From: Hyphomicrobiales bacterium
Lineage (GTDB): Bacteria > Pseudomonadota > Alphaproteobacteria > Rhizobiales > Xanthobacteraceae
Assembly (NCBI GenBank): GCA_016713235.1
Contig: JADJPN010000001.1
Coordinates: 124,001 to 188,000, forward strand
Reading direction: 5' to 3'
DNA length: 64,000 bases
Below the pieces are notes generated by a model. It saw nothing but the letters and a program-made list of their open reading frames with translations. It ran no database searches and was not told the DNA's origin. A program made the translations under genes and the position numbers. How positions within the stretch are numbered: position 1 is the stretch's first letter; every line of letters starts with the position of its first letter. This document shows, in pieces, positions 18,152-27,967 of the stretch.

Positions 18152-18168
18152 TAGCGGCTTTCCGCCGC
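18152..18168. terminator. Short hairpin after the sigma-54 activator
   Basis: A perfect 7-bp stem (TAGCGGC / GCCGCTA) with a five-base TTTCC loop begins about 50 bases past the stop of the sigma-54 activator. It is followed by G-rich sequence, not a T-run, so intrinsic termination is uncertain. It may instead belong to the larger inverted-repeat block that follows. Confidence 0.4.
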
Positions 18169-18177
18169 TAGGGGGCA

Positions 18178-18252
18178 CTAGTGATCCCGTTCTGACATTC
18201 GTGTGCGCTCTCAGCGGCGCTTGTACGAATGTCAGCACGTAAGGATCACTAG
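18178..18252. repeat. Nested inverted repeat, element 1
   Basis: Two collinear 10-bp arm pairs form one long hairpin: CTAGTGATCC (18178-18187) with GGATCACTAG (18243-18252), and inside it CTGACATTCG (18192-18201) with CGAATGTCAG (18226-18235). The internal loops are 4 and 7 bases and the apical loop is about 24 bases. All 20 pairs are Watson-Crick. No gene covers it. Confidence 0.85.
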
Positions 18253-18268
18253 AATTGTATATTGGCTA

Positions 18269-18336
18269 GCGTCCTTCCGTATCCACGTTTGCTCGGAAGG
18301 CGCGTCTAGGTTTGAGCAAACGTGGATATGGGACGC
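18269..18336. repeat. Nested inverted repeat, element 2, with a competing hairpin
   Basis: A 15-bp perfect arm pair, TATCCACGTTTGCTC (18280-18294) with its complement at 18314-18328, lies inside a 6-bp pair GCGTCC (18269-18274) / GGACGC (18331-18336). A second pairing is possible and partly exclusive: CCTTCCG (18273-18279) with CGGAAGG (18294-18300). The element ends six bases before the DUF1304 start codon, so it would fold in that gene's leader. Confidence 0.85.
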
Positions 18337-18341
18337 GAGCT

Positions 18342-18710
18342 ATGGCGCTTATCTCAAATATTCTCGTCGGCATCGTCGCAGTCCTGCACGCTTATTTTCT
18401 CGTGCTGGAAATGTTTTTCTGGACCAAGCCGCTCGGTCTCAGCACCTTCAGAATGACGCTTGAAAAGGCGCAGGACTCAGCCGTACTTGCCGCGAACCAG
18501 GGCCTCTACAACGGCTTCCTCGCGGCGGGTCTTCTCTACGGCATCTTCGCCTCGAATGCGGCGGTTGGTTTCCAGTTCAAGGTTTTCTTTCTGCTCTGCG
18601 TGATCGCCGCGGGGCTTTATGGCGGCTACAGCGTTTCGTCGCGCATTATCTATGTGCAGGCGGTGCCCGCCGTGATCGCGCTCATCTTCGTATGCCTGGT
18701 GAACAAGTAA
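18342..18710 (+). CDS. DUF1304 family small membrane protein
   Basis: A 122-residue protein with four hydrophobic segments, matching the DUF1304 pattern: an N-terminal HAYFLVLEMFFW stretch, then NQGLYNGFLAAGL, then two further helices. I chose ATG 18342 because it gives the normal family N-terminus; the TTG further upstream would place coding sequence in the inverted repeat. No clear ribosome site precedes it because the bases just upstream form the right arm of the hairpin. Function of the family is unknown. hisS starts ten bases downstream, so the two may be cotranscribed. Confidence 0.85.
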   Translation: MALISNILVGIVAVLHAYFLVLEMFFWTKPLGLSTFRMTLEKAQDSAVLAANQGLYNGFLAAGLLYGIFASNAAVGFQFKVFFLLCVIAAGLYGGYSVSSRIIYVQAVPAVIALIFVCLVNK

Positions 18711-18719
18711 AAAGAGAAA

Positions 18720-20197
18720 ATGTCGAACGACAAGAAAAACAAAATCAAGCCTCGCCTGCCTCGCGGTCTGGAAGACCGGGGCCCGGAAGAATTGCGCGCG
18801 CTGCGTGTGATGACCGACGCCATTCGTGGTGTCTACGAACGCTACGGCTTCGAAGCGGTGGAAACGCCCGCGATCGAATATACGGACACACTCGGAAAAT
18901 TCCTGCCCGACAGCGATCGCCCGAACGAAGGCGTATTTTCGTTTCAGGACGACGACGAGCAGTGGATGTCGCTGCGCTACGATCTCACCGCGCCACTTGC
19001 ACGCTACGTTGCCGCTAACTTCGATCAGCTTCCGAAGCCTTATCGCTCGTATCGTTTTGGTAACGTGTTCCGGAACGAAAAACCCGGTCCGGGCCGCTTC
19101 CGGCAATTTCTGCAATTCGATGCCGACACCGTCGGCTCTGCCACCGTCGCGGCAGATGCCGAGATGTGCATGATGGCCGCCGACACGCTGGAAGCGCTCG
19201 GCATTGCGCGCGGCGACTACGTCATCAAGGTCAATAACCGCAAGGTGCTGGATGGCGTGATGGACGCGGCGAACATCGCAATAGAACAGCGGCTCACGGT
19301 CTTGCGCGCGATCGACAAGCTCGATCGTCTCGGCATCGAAGGCGTGAAGCAGTTGCTCGGCGCAGGGCGCAAAGATGAGTCTGGCGATTTCACCAAAGGC
19401 GCGGGGCTGGACGCCGCCGGTATCGACGCAATTGCGAAATTCGTTGCTGCGAAGGGTAAGGGCAATCACGAAACAGTCGACCGCATAAAGAGCGGCGCGA
19501 AGTTTTCGCCCGCCGGTGAAGAGGGCATTGAAGAACTCGTCACGATCAGCACGCTCGTCGCCGCGAGCGGATACGAAGATCGTGTGAAGATTGATCCTTC
19601 CGTCGTGCGCGGCCTCGAATATTACACCGGCCCGGTTTACGAGGCCGAGCTCACGTTCGAGACCAAGGACGAAAAAGGAAATCCGGCCCGCTTCGGCTCG
19701 GTCGGCGGCGGTGGGCGTTATGACGGGTTGATTGCGCGCTTCCGCAGCGAGCCTGTCCCCGCGACGGGATTTTCGATCGGCGTTTCGCGCCTGCTCGCGG
19801 CGCTGAAAGCGCTGAAGAAGATCGACACGAGCCAAGAATTTGGCCCCGTCGTCGTGACGATCTTCGACAAGGGCCGCGTGGCCGAATATCAGACGATGGT
19901 CAAAGAGCTCCGTCTCGCGAACATTCGCGCCGAGCTTTATCTCGGCAATCCGAAAAATTTCGGCAATCAGCTCAAATACGCTGACCGCCGCAACTCCCCG
20001 ATCGCCGTCATCCAGGGTGGCGACGAACTCGCGCACGGCGAAGTGCAGATCAAGGACCTGATCGACGGCAAGAAAGCCGCGGAAGCGATCGCATCCAACA
20101 CCGAGTGGCGCGCCACGCGCCGGCGCAGTTCTCGGTCCGCCGCGACAAACTCGTCGAAACCGTGCTGGAAGTCCTGAAGCGACACGGTATCTCGTAA
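18720..20197 (+). CDS. hisS: Histidyl-tRNA synthetase, C-terminal frameshift
   Basis: Class II synthetase charging tRNA-His. Motif 2 (YRFGNVFRNEKPGPGRFRQF) and motif 3 (GGGGRYDGL...TGFSIGVSR) are clear, with YDLTAPLARY near residue 85. The uninterrupted frame ends at 20177 with an unrelated Arg/Ser-rich tail. Adding one C at CGCCGG near 20120 restores AQFSVRRDKLVETVLEVLK and a stop at 20197, the expected anticodon-domain tail. Rejoined length is about 492 residues. Because hisS is essential and apparently single here, the lesion is most simply a sequencing error. The tRNA-His gene in this window lacks G-1, a clade trait linked to divergent HisRS. Confidence 0.95.
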
Positions 20198-20199
20198 TT

Positions 20200-20224
20200 C
20201 GTCGTCCCCGCGACAGGGACGACG
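20200..20224. terminator. Hairpin between hisS and hisZ
   Basis: A perfect 9-bp stem CGTCGTCCC / GGGACGACG with a seven-base loop lies just after the repaired hisS stop. No T-run follows, so it may slow rather than end transcription, or stabilise the upstream message. Confidence 0.45.
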
Positions 20225-20287
20225 CCGAGTAACCCTCTGCGCACTTTGCGTAGCGCCCTCTTCCAACCCCTGCTACAAGCCCGCGCC

Positions 20288-21424
20288 ATGACGACAGGCA
20301 TTCAAAACGGCAAGAACGGCTTCGCCACCGCCCTCGTAGAACTCTACGAGCGCGCCGGCTATGCGCGCGTCGAGCCTGCGATCGTGCAGCCCGCCGAGAT
20401 TTTCCTCGAACTCTCGGGCGAAGAGTTGCGCCGCCGTCTCTTTATTTTCAGCGACTCCACCGGCCGCGAACTCTGCCTGCGTCCGGACATCACGATCCCG
20501 GTCTGCCGCGCGCACATCGAAAAAGGCGGCAACGGCTCGGCGAACTACTGCTATCTCGGCCCGATCTTCCGCGACCGCGGCAGCCGGAGCGGCGAAATTT
20601 TGCAGGCTGGCATCGAGCAGCTTGGCCGCGAAGACAAAAGCGCCGCCGACGCAGAGTGCCTGGTCCTTGCACTGGAAACGACGAAAGTTTTCGGGATCGA
20701 TGCGCCTGCGATCCGCATGGGCGATGTCGGGCTGTTTTCCGCACTTGTCAGCGCTTTGAAGCTTCCGCCAGCCTGGCAGCGGCGCCTCCTGAAAGATTTC
20801 AACCGCACCGGCACGCTGGAAGCGGATCTTGCCTCGCTCCGCAACAAGAGCGATCCGCGCGCATCGCACGCCGGCGTGCTGGCCGCGCTCGAAGGCTCCG
20901 ACCCCAAAGCCGCCCGCGCTTTCGTCACCGACATTCTTTCGATCGCGGGCATCTCGGCGGTCGGCGGACGCACGCCGGAAGAAATCGCCGAGCGTTTCCT
21001 CGAGCAGTCGTCGCGCGGTGCAACCTCGGGTCTTGCGCCGGAAGCCGCGGGCGTTCTGGAAAAATATCTGCGCATCTCCGGCGATCCGGACGAAGCGCTT
21101 GCCGCACTGCGTGCACTCGCAGCTGAAGCAAACCTCGACTTATCAGCGGCGCTCGACGACTTCGAGCAGCGCACCGGCTTCATCGCGGCGGCTGGAATCG
21201 ACGTTTCGAAAATCCGCTTCGCGACTGCGTTCGGCCGTGCGCTCGATTATTACTCGGGCATGGTTTTTGAAATTTACGATCCTTATGAGCGCGTGAACGC
21301 CAGACTCGTTGCAGGCGGACGTTACGACGATCTGCTCACGCTCCTGGGCAGCGCTGCGCCTGTTCCAGCGGTCGGCTTCTCGGCATGGATCGCCGATCTC
21401 GAGAACGCGGGAGGCACGGTATGA
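20288..21424 (+). CDS. hisZ: ATP phosphoribosyltransferase regulatory subunit HisZ
   Basis: A HisRS paralogue without aminoacylation activity that activates HisG in the first step of histidine synthesis. The class II fold landmarks are visible: LRPDITIPVCR (motif 2-like), and AGGRYDDLL with PAVGFS (motif 3-like). I placed the start at ATG 20288 (MTTGIQNG), giving 378 residues. It overlaps hisG by four bases (ATGA), so the two subunits are translationally coupled. hisS-hisZ-hisG in a row is typical of this order. Confidence 0.93.
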   Translation: MTTGIQNGKNGFATALVELYERAGYARVEPAIVQPAEIFLELSGEELRRRLFIFSDSTGRELCLRPDITIPVCRAHIEKGGNGSANYCYLGPIFRDRGSRSGEILQAGIEQLGREDKSAADAECLVLALETTKVFGIDAPAIRMGDVGLFSALVSALKLPPAWQRRLLKDFNRTGTLEADLASLRNKSDPRASHAGVLAALEGSDPKAARAFVTDILSIAGISAVGGRTPEEIAERFLEQSSRGATSGLAPEAAGVLEKYLRISGDPDEALAALRALAAEANLDLSAALDDFEQRTGFIAAAGIDVSKIRFATAFGRALDYYSGMVFEIYDPYERVNARLVAGGRYDDLLTLLGSAAPVPAVGFSAWIADLENAGGTV

Positions 21425-22392
21425 GCAAGCTCATTCTCGCCGTTCCGTCGAAGGGCCGTCTCATGGAGAACGCGCAAGCGTTCTTTGCGCGCGCCGGCCT
21501 TTCGCTGGTGCAAGGCCGCGGCGGCCGCGACTATCGCGGCACGATCCCCGAGCTTGCCGATGTCGAAGTCACCTATCTATCGGCATCCGATATCGCAGCC
21601 TCGCTCGCGCAAGGCACGGCCCACATCGGCATCACCGGCGAAGATCTCGTTCGTGAATCGATCCCGGATGCCGACAACAAGGTAGTGCTGCTGGAAGGTC
21701 TTCGCTTCGGTTTTGCCAATGTCGTCGTCGCCGTGCCGCAGGCATGGATCGATGTCCGCACCATGGAAGACCTCGACGATGTTGCGACTGCGTTTCACGC
21801 CAAGCGCGGCCAGCGCATGCGTGTCGCGACAAAATACGTGAACATGACGCGGACTTTCTTTGCGGGGCACGGGATCGCGGACTATCGCATCGTCGAAAGT
21901 CTTGGCGCTACCGAAGGTGCACCAGCGGCGGGTACGGCGGAACTCATCGTCGATATAACGACGACCGGCACGACCTTGGCCGCGAACGGGCTGAAAGTGC
22001 TCGACGACGGTGTCATGTTGCGCTCGCAGGCCAATCTCGTCGCCTCGATCGGCGCGGACTGGAATGCAAAAGCGCGCCGGGCGGCGCAGCTTCTGCTCGA
22101 CCGCGTCGCGGCGGAGCGGCGCGCGCGCACCATGCGCGAAGTACGCATGCGTTTCAAAGGCGCGGATGCCGAGATGCTGGCTGAAGCGAAAGGCCGCTTC
22201 GGCGTGCAGGCCCCGTTCGGCGGACCGACCTCATCGGGCATGCTGACCCTGCTCTGCCCACCGGCAACGCTGCACGAGTTCACGATTTTCTCTCGCGAAC
22301 GCGGCGCCGAAACCGTGATCGTCTCCGCGCCGGAATATGTCTTCGAACAGGACAATCCGCTTTACGACAAACTGCTAGCCAAGCTGGGCTGA
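21421..22392 (+). CDS. hisG: ATP phosphoribosyltransferase catalytic subunit HisG
   Basis: HisG condenses ATP and PRPP to start histidine biosynthesis. The N-terminus LILAVPSKGRLMENA and the PRPP-binding segment (IVDITTTGTTLAANGL) are clear. At 323 residues it is longer than the roughly 210-230 residues of classical short, HisZ-dependent enzymes. The extra C-terminal 90 residues (from about MLTLLCPP) resemble tails seen in other Hyphomicrobiales. The start overlaps hisZ as ATGA. The gene is intact. Convergent with gtrA, which ends eight bases away. Confidence 0.95.
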   Translation: MSKLILAVPSKGRLMENAQAFFARAGLSLVQGRGGRDYRGTIPELADVEVTYLSASDIAASLAQGTAHIGITGEDLVRESIPDADNKVVLLEGLRFGFANVVVAVPQAWIDVRTMEDLDDVATAFHAKRGQRMRVATKYVNMTRTFFAGHGIADYRIVESLGATEGAPAAGTAELIVDITTTGTTLAANGLKVLDDGVMLRSQANLVASIGADWNAKARRAAQLLLDRVAAERRARTMREVRMRFKGADAEMLAEAKGRFGVQAPFGGPTSSGMLTLLCPPATLHEFTIFSRERGAETVIVSAPEYVFEQDNPLYDKLLAKLG

Positions 22393-22399
22393 CGCCCGG

Positions 22400-22777
22400 T
22401 TATTTCGGCGCGCGGAAGACGATGAAGCGCGCGAGCGTGAAGTTCACGACAAAACCGAATCCGATCGCGATGATCTTCGCGACGAGCAGCGGCACCAAAG
22501 GCGCAGTCAGCACGAGTGCCGTCGTATTTGCGACGAGGCCACCGATCTGGGTGGTCGCGAAAAAGAGGTAGTCCTTCAGGCGGAACGGCTTGCCGAAGGT
22601 GAAACGCGAATTCAACATATAAGAGCAGCTGACCGCGATCACCCAGGCGCAGATGTTCGCGACAACCAGATTGTCGGTAACAAACCTCAGCGCCAGGAAA
22701 AACATGGCCGTATCGACGCCCGCGTTAACGAAGCCGATCAGGCCGAAGCTGAAAACCTGCTTGAGCAATGCGCGCAT
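22400..22777 (-). CDS. GtrA family membrane protein (probable lipid-linked sugar flippase)
   Basis: A 125-residue protein with four hydrophobic helices and the GtrA signature: FGLIGFVNAGVDTAMFF at the N-terminus, SYMLNSRFTF in the middle and FVVNFTLARFIVF at the end. In characterised systems GtrA proteins are thought to flip undecaprenyl-phosphate sugars across the inner membrane. It is divergent from a GT2 glycosyltransferase and YdjC-type deacetylase, which together form a plausible envelope-glycan modification set. Confidence 0.9.
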   Translation of the reverse strand: MRALLKQVFSFGLIGFVNAGVDTAMFFLALRFVTDNLVVANICAWVIAVSCSYMLNSRFTFGKPFRLKDYLFFATTQIGGLVANTTALVLTAPLVPLLVAKIIAIGFGFVVNFTLARFIVFRAPK

Positions 22778-22922
22778 GAAATCGATGAATCACTTGGGCG
22801 GGTGGCGCTTCCTAGCATAGGGCAGGCCGTGAAACGCCAGCGTTTTACCGCGTTCTGGCTTTACGCTAGGAAGCCGGAGAAGGAACGGAGAAAGTGGCTT
22901 CTTTCGGGAAGCCAAGCAGGCC

Positions 22923-23936
22923 ATGAGCGCAAACCAAGGCACGAAAAGGGCGGAAGGCCTTACCATCGTCGTCCCGGTCTTCAACGAGGCTGCGGGACTC
23001 GCCGTGCTTCATCACAAACTGGTGGCGCTCGCCTCGCGGCTGCGCGACCAGCGCGGGTTGGCGACCGAAATCGTCTATGTCGACGACGGCAGCCGCGACG
23101 AGACTTTTGCAATCGCGCGCAACCTTCCCGCGGAAGGCGTCGACGTCCAGGCAATTTCCTTCTCGCGGAACTTCGGCAAGGAAGCGGCGCTGCTCGCGGG
23201 ATTGGATCATGCACGCATGAACGCGATCCTGTTCATGGACGGCGATGGGCAGCATCCGCCGGAGCTTGCAGAAAAGCTGATCGCGCTCTGGCAGGACGAG
23301 CATTACGATGTCGTCTACACTGCGAAGGCACACCGCGAGAACGAGCCGGCAACACGGCGGCTGTTCGCAAGGGTTTTCTATCGCGTACTGAACTTCAACG
23401 TGCGGCAGGAAATACCGGAGGACGCCGGCGACTTCCGTCTGCTCTCGCCGCGCGCGGCAGACGCGCTGCGGCAGCTTCCTGAGCGCAATCGCTTCTTCAA
23501 GGGGCTGTCGAGCTGGATCGGCTTCAAGCAAATCCGCGTGCCTTACGAGCCCGCGCCGCGCGCATATGGCGCGTCGAGCTGGAACTTGCGGGCGCTGCTC
23601 GGCCTCTCGATCGAAGGCTTAACGGCTTTCTCCGCGGCGCCACTGCGGATCGCGAGCATTCTTGGCGTGCTCCTCTCCGCGACCGCGTTCCTGTTCGGGA
23701 GCTGGATTTTATTCGAAACGATCGTGCTCGGGCGCGGCGTGCCGGGTTATCCTTCGGTAATGGTCGCGATCATGGTGATTGGGGGCGTGCAACTTCTTGT
23801 GCTCGGCGTGATGGGTGAATACATCGCGAAGATCTTGTCGGAGCTGAAGCGGCGGCCTTCTTACTTCGTCGCGGAAAGTGAACTGCGCGAGGCGAACAAG
23901 GCAAGCAAGCCTGTCTCGCGCGAGGCGGCCGAGTGA
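22923..23936 (+). CDS. Family 2 glycosyltransferase, polyprenyl-phosphate type (GtrB/ArnC-like)
   Basis: A 337-residue membrane-bound glycosyltransferase. The GT-A domain shows VPVFNEAAGL at the N-terminus, VDDGSRDET and FMDGDGQHPPE (metal-binding DxD). A C-terminal unit with two transmembrane helices (about 235-260 and 270-300) is typical of enzymes that add a sugar to undecaprenyl phosphate. The adjacent deacetylase overlaps its stop codon (GTGA), and the divergent gtrA could supply the flippase. The sugar is not determined by the sequence; a lipid-A or O-antigen substituent is plausible. Confidence 0.92.
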   Translation: MSANQGTKRAEGLTIVVPVFNEAAGLAVLHHKLVALASRLRDQRGLATEIVYVDDGSRDETFAIARNLPAEGVDVQAISFSRNFGKEAALLAGLDHARMNAILFMDGDGQHPPELAEKLIALWQDEHYDVVYTAKAHRENEPATRRLFARVFYRVLNFNVRQEIPEDAGDFRLLSPRAADALRQLPERNRFFKGLSSWIGFKQIRVPYEPAPRAYGASSWNLRALLGLSIEGLTAFSAAPLRIASILGVLLSATAFLFGSWILFETIVLGRGVPGYPSVMVAIMVIGGVQLLVLGVMGEYIAKILSELKRRPSYFVAESELREANKASKPVSREAAE

Positions 23937-24754
23937 AGCGGATTGTTGTCTGCGCGGACGATTACAATATTTCGCCGGGCGTCTCCAAAGCGATCCGTGA
24001 ACTGATCGCCAAAGGCCGGCTCAACGCAACGTCGGTTATGACGATCTTTCCGGGATTGGACGAAGAAGCGGGAGCACTCTCCGCGACCCCTTCGCCTGCT
24101 CCCGTGCAGATCGGCTTGCACCTGACGCTCACCGGCGGCTTTGCGCCACTCGTCTCGCCGCCGATGGCGACGGCAGACGGCAAGCTTCCGAATATCAGTT
24201 CGCTGCTTTCGCCATTTTCGCGGCTGAAAGTCAGCCGCAACGTCGTCGCGCTCGAAATCGAGGCGCAGATGAAAGCCTTCCAGCGCGCCTTCGGCCGCAT
24301 GCCGGACTACGTGGACGGGCATCAGCACTGCCATCTGATGCCTGCAATCCGCAAAACCTTCGTCGAGACCGTTGCGCGGCTAACCCCGAAGGCTTGGGTG
24401 CGTCAGTGCGCTCCCGCGCAGAAGCGCGCGCTGCTCACCGCCGACAATAAGACGCGCGTGATCGGCGCGCTCAGCATGGCGTTTGCTCGGCTCGCGCAGC
24501 GTGCGGGGCTCTCGCTGAATCCGTCCTTCTCCGGTGCTTACAGTTTCGCCGGCAAAGAAAAATTCGACGACTTGTTCCCGCGCTTTATCGGCGAGTTGAC
24601 CGACCGCGGTGTGGTTATGGTCCATCCCGGCTTCATCGACGACACACTGCGCGCCCGCGATACGCTGGTCGAGCGGCGGGAAGAGGAGTACGCGTTTCTG
24701 AACAGCGATGCTTTCTCCCGCGCGATGGAAAGCGCGGACGCGATACTGCAATAA
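23933..24754 (+). CDS. YdjC/ChbG-type carbohydrate deacetylase
   Basis: A 273-residue YdjC-family deacetylase. The metal-binding ADD motif (VCADDYNISPG) is at the N-terminus, HLTLTGG follows near residue 60, and the VDGHQHCHLMP segment near 125 supplies the histidines. The tail shows VMVHPGF. GTG at 23933 overlaps the glycosyltransferase stop as GTGA, indicating coupled translation. Family members deacetylate N-acetylated sugars, including undecaprenyl-phosphate N-acetylgalactosamine in Francisella (NaxD). The context suits the latter role, but the substrate is inferred. Confidence 0.9.
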   Translation: MKRIVVCADDYNISPGVSKAIRELIAKGRLNATSVMTIFPGLDEEAGALSATPSPAPVQIGLHLTLTGGFAPLVSPPMATADGKLPNISSLLSPFSRLKVSRNVVALEIEAQMKAFQRAFGRMPDYVDGHQHCHLMPAIRKTFVETVARLTPKAWVRQCAPAQKRALLTADNKTRVIGALSMAFARLAQRAGLSLNPSFSGAYSFAGKEKFDDLFPRFIGELTDRGVVMVHPGFIDDTLRARDTLVERREEEYAFLNSDAFSRAMESADAILQ

Positions 24755-24755
24755 A

Positions 24756-24786
24756 AAAGGCGCGGGTTGCTTCCCGCGCCTTTTCT
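24756..24786. terminator. Bidirectional intrinsic terminator between the deacetylase gene and groEL
   Basis: The stem AAAAGGCGCGGG / CCCGCGCCTTTT with a six-base loop lies between the convergent ends of the YdjC gene and groEL. A-rich and T-rich flanks let it function in both directions. Confidence 0.9.
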
Positions 24787-24807
24787 TCCGTTCGCCTGAC
24801 CCGAAGA

Positions 24808-26439
<1,632 letters not shown>

Positions 26440-26453
26440 TTCATCTACTCCGC

Positions 26454-26753
26454 TTACTTGCCTTTACCGATGATGCCCATGATGTCCGACTCCTTCATGA
26501 TGAGGAGTTCTTCACCATCGATCTTCACTTCGGTGCCCGACCATTTCCCAAACAGGATGCGGTCGCCAACCTTCACGTCGATCGGTATGAGCTTGCCCGA
26601 CTCGTCGCGACCGCCGGAACCGATAGCGAGGACTTCGCCTTCGGACGGCTTTTCTTGCGCAGTGTCGGGAATGATGATGCCGCTCTTGGTCTTGTTGTCG
26701 GCTTCGATGCGTTTCACGACCACGCGGTCGTGCAAGGGACGGAATTTCTTCAT
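26454..26753 (-). CDS. groES: 10-kDa co-chaperonin GroES
   Basis: A 99-residue GroES that caps the GroEL ring. The start at ATG 26753 gives the family N-terminus MKKFRPLHDRVVVKR. The mobile-loop region KTKSGIIIPDTAQEKPSEG and the GKWSGTEVKIDGEELL strand are recognisable. Upstream in-frame codons from 26804 do not resemble GroES and would overlap the operator region. groES-groEL forms one operon under the CIRCE element. Intact. Confidence 0.98.
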   Translation of the reverse strand: MKKFRPLHDRVVVKRIEADNKTKSGIIIPDTAQEKPSEGEVLAIGSGGRDESGKLIPIDVKVGDRILFGKWSGTEVKIDGEELLIMKESDIMGIIGKGK

Positions 26754-26798
26754 GCGTTTTTCCTCGAGGCTTCGCGTCTGGGGCGCGGAGAATGGATG

Positions 26799-26823
26799 TG
26801 GCACTCACAGATAAGGAGTGCCA
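26799..26823. promoter_or_regulatory. CIRCE operator (HrcA-binding inverted repeat)
   Basis: TGGCACTC, a nine-base spacer, then GAGTGCCA, a perfect 8-bp inverted repeat 46 bases upstream of groES. It keeps the core GCACTC-N9-GAGTGC of the consensus TTAGCACTC-N9-GAGTGCTAA, with G/C in place of the T/A at the outer position. HrcA repression of groESL is the expected role. Confidence 0.9.
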
Positions 26824-26896
26824 GCGGCCGTGGGAATAGCGTGCGAGGACTCGAGGAGTCAAGCTGAGCCCGAAAAAGCTATTGTTTTACCAATGC

Positions 26897-27096
26897 TTAG
26901 CCGGAAAATGCGCGCAGCGCGTGGTAGAGCAATTTCGCCGCAGCCACGAGCAGGATGACGTAGCTCCTGAAGAAGAGCCGCGCCTGCGTTAATAGCGTGG
27001 GCAATGCCCAGGCGGGCGCGGAATACGGCACCAGCTTCACGAGGTTGCCGAGGCTGAAAAGCGCAACCGCGGCGAGCGCGTTCGGAGCGCCGGGCC
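26897..27096 (-). pseudogene. C-terminal remnant of a second TauE/SafE permease
   Basis: Right after the TauE gene stop, the minus strand encodes about 65 residues that repeat its C-terminus: ARLFFRSYVILLVAAAKLLYHALR matches HRLFFWCYMILLLASAKLLFDAVR in the intact copy, and GNLVKLVPY matches NLLKLFPY. The stretch between these two blocks is shorter than in the intact gene, and the N-terminal two thirds are missing. The DNA also aligns visibly with the intact gene about 200 bases away. This looks like a tandem duplication followed by deletion. Confidence 0.65.
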
Positions 27097-27891
27097 TTAT
27101 GCCATCAACGCGCGCACTGCGTCGAACAGCAGCTTCGCCGAAGCCAAAAGCAGGATCATATAGCACCAGAAAAACAGGCGGTGCTGGTCGAGCCGCCGGT
27201 GAAAGCGGGCGCCCAGCCACACGCCTAGCGGCACGATCGGCGCGAGCAGCAAAGCGTGGACAAGCACTGCGGGCTTGGCAGATCCCAGCCACAAATAGGG
27301 AAACAATTTTAGAAGATTGACGGTCGCGTAGATGATGATCGACGTACCTACGTAGAGTGTCTTGTTCAGACCGCGATACAAGAGATAAGCCGACATGACC
27401 GGCCCGCCGGCATGGGCGACGAAAGAAGTAAATCCGAAGATGCCGCCGCTTATTACGGCGAGCGGAGGCGATATCGGCCGCTCGACCCGTTCAGGCTTCG
27501 AGCGCATGCGCACGAACCAGTCCACGGCAAATACGAAAGCGATCAAGCCAATGCCGAGACTGACGAGATCCGGATCGATCAGCACAAAGAAGAAATATCC
27601 GAGCGCTATTCCGACGAGCAACGACGGCAGCAGCCACGCAAGGTCCGGCTTCGAGGCGTCGCTCAGCTTGTAATTAGCGAAGGCGAAAACATCGGTCAGC
27701 ACGGCGATGGGCGCGACGATAATCACGGCATCGATCGGCGACATTACAAGCGAAAGCAGTGGCACGCCGATCACGGCGAGTCCGCCGCCGAACGCGCCTT
27801 TGCCCAGGGAAATTATGAATACTGTCGTGAGACCGACGACGTAGAACAGCGGATCGGAGGGAATCATTGCGGCAGGACTATCACCCGGCAC
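27097..27891 (-). CDS. TauE/SafE family membrane permease
   Basis: A 264-residue polytopic protein with about eight hydrophobic segments. The family pattern is present: GKGAFGGGLAVIGVPLLSL near the N-terminus, then a second half beginning GGIFGFTSFVAHAGGPVMSAYLL. TauE/SafE proteins are presumed exporters of sulfite, sulfoacetate or similar organic anions. A decayed copy of its own C-terminus follows immediately. No sulfonate-metabolism genes are adjacent, so the substrate is open. The frame is intact. Confidence 0.9.
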   Translation of the reverse strand: MPGDSPAAMIPSDPLFYVVGLTTVFIISLGKGAFGGGLAVIGVPLLSLVMSPIDAVIIVAPIAVLTDVFAFANYKLSDASKPDLAWLLPSLLVGIALGYFFFVLIDPDLVSLGIGLIAFVFAVDWFVRMRSKPERVERPISPPLAVISGGIFGFTSFVAHAGGPVMSAYLLYRGLNKTLYVGTSIIIYATVNLLKLFPYLWLGSAKPAVLVHALLLAPIVPLGVWLGARFHRRLDQHRLFFWCYMILLLASAKLLFDAVRALMA

Positions 27892-27967
27892 GTATTATTT
27901 TGGTAGCGAGTGAACGAATAGCGGCTATACCGAAAGCCGGACTCGACCTATCGATTGGGTGACGTCG

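Noticed and set aside
18477..20036. A 519-codon open frame antisense to hisS
   Set aside because: It covers a clear class II synthetase on the other strand and has no recognisable domain.
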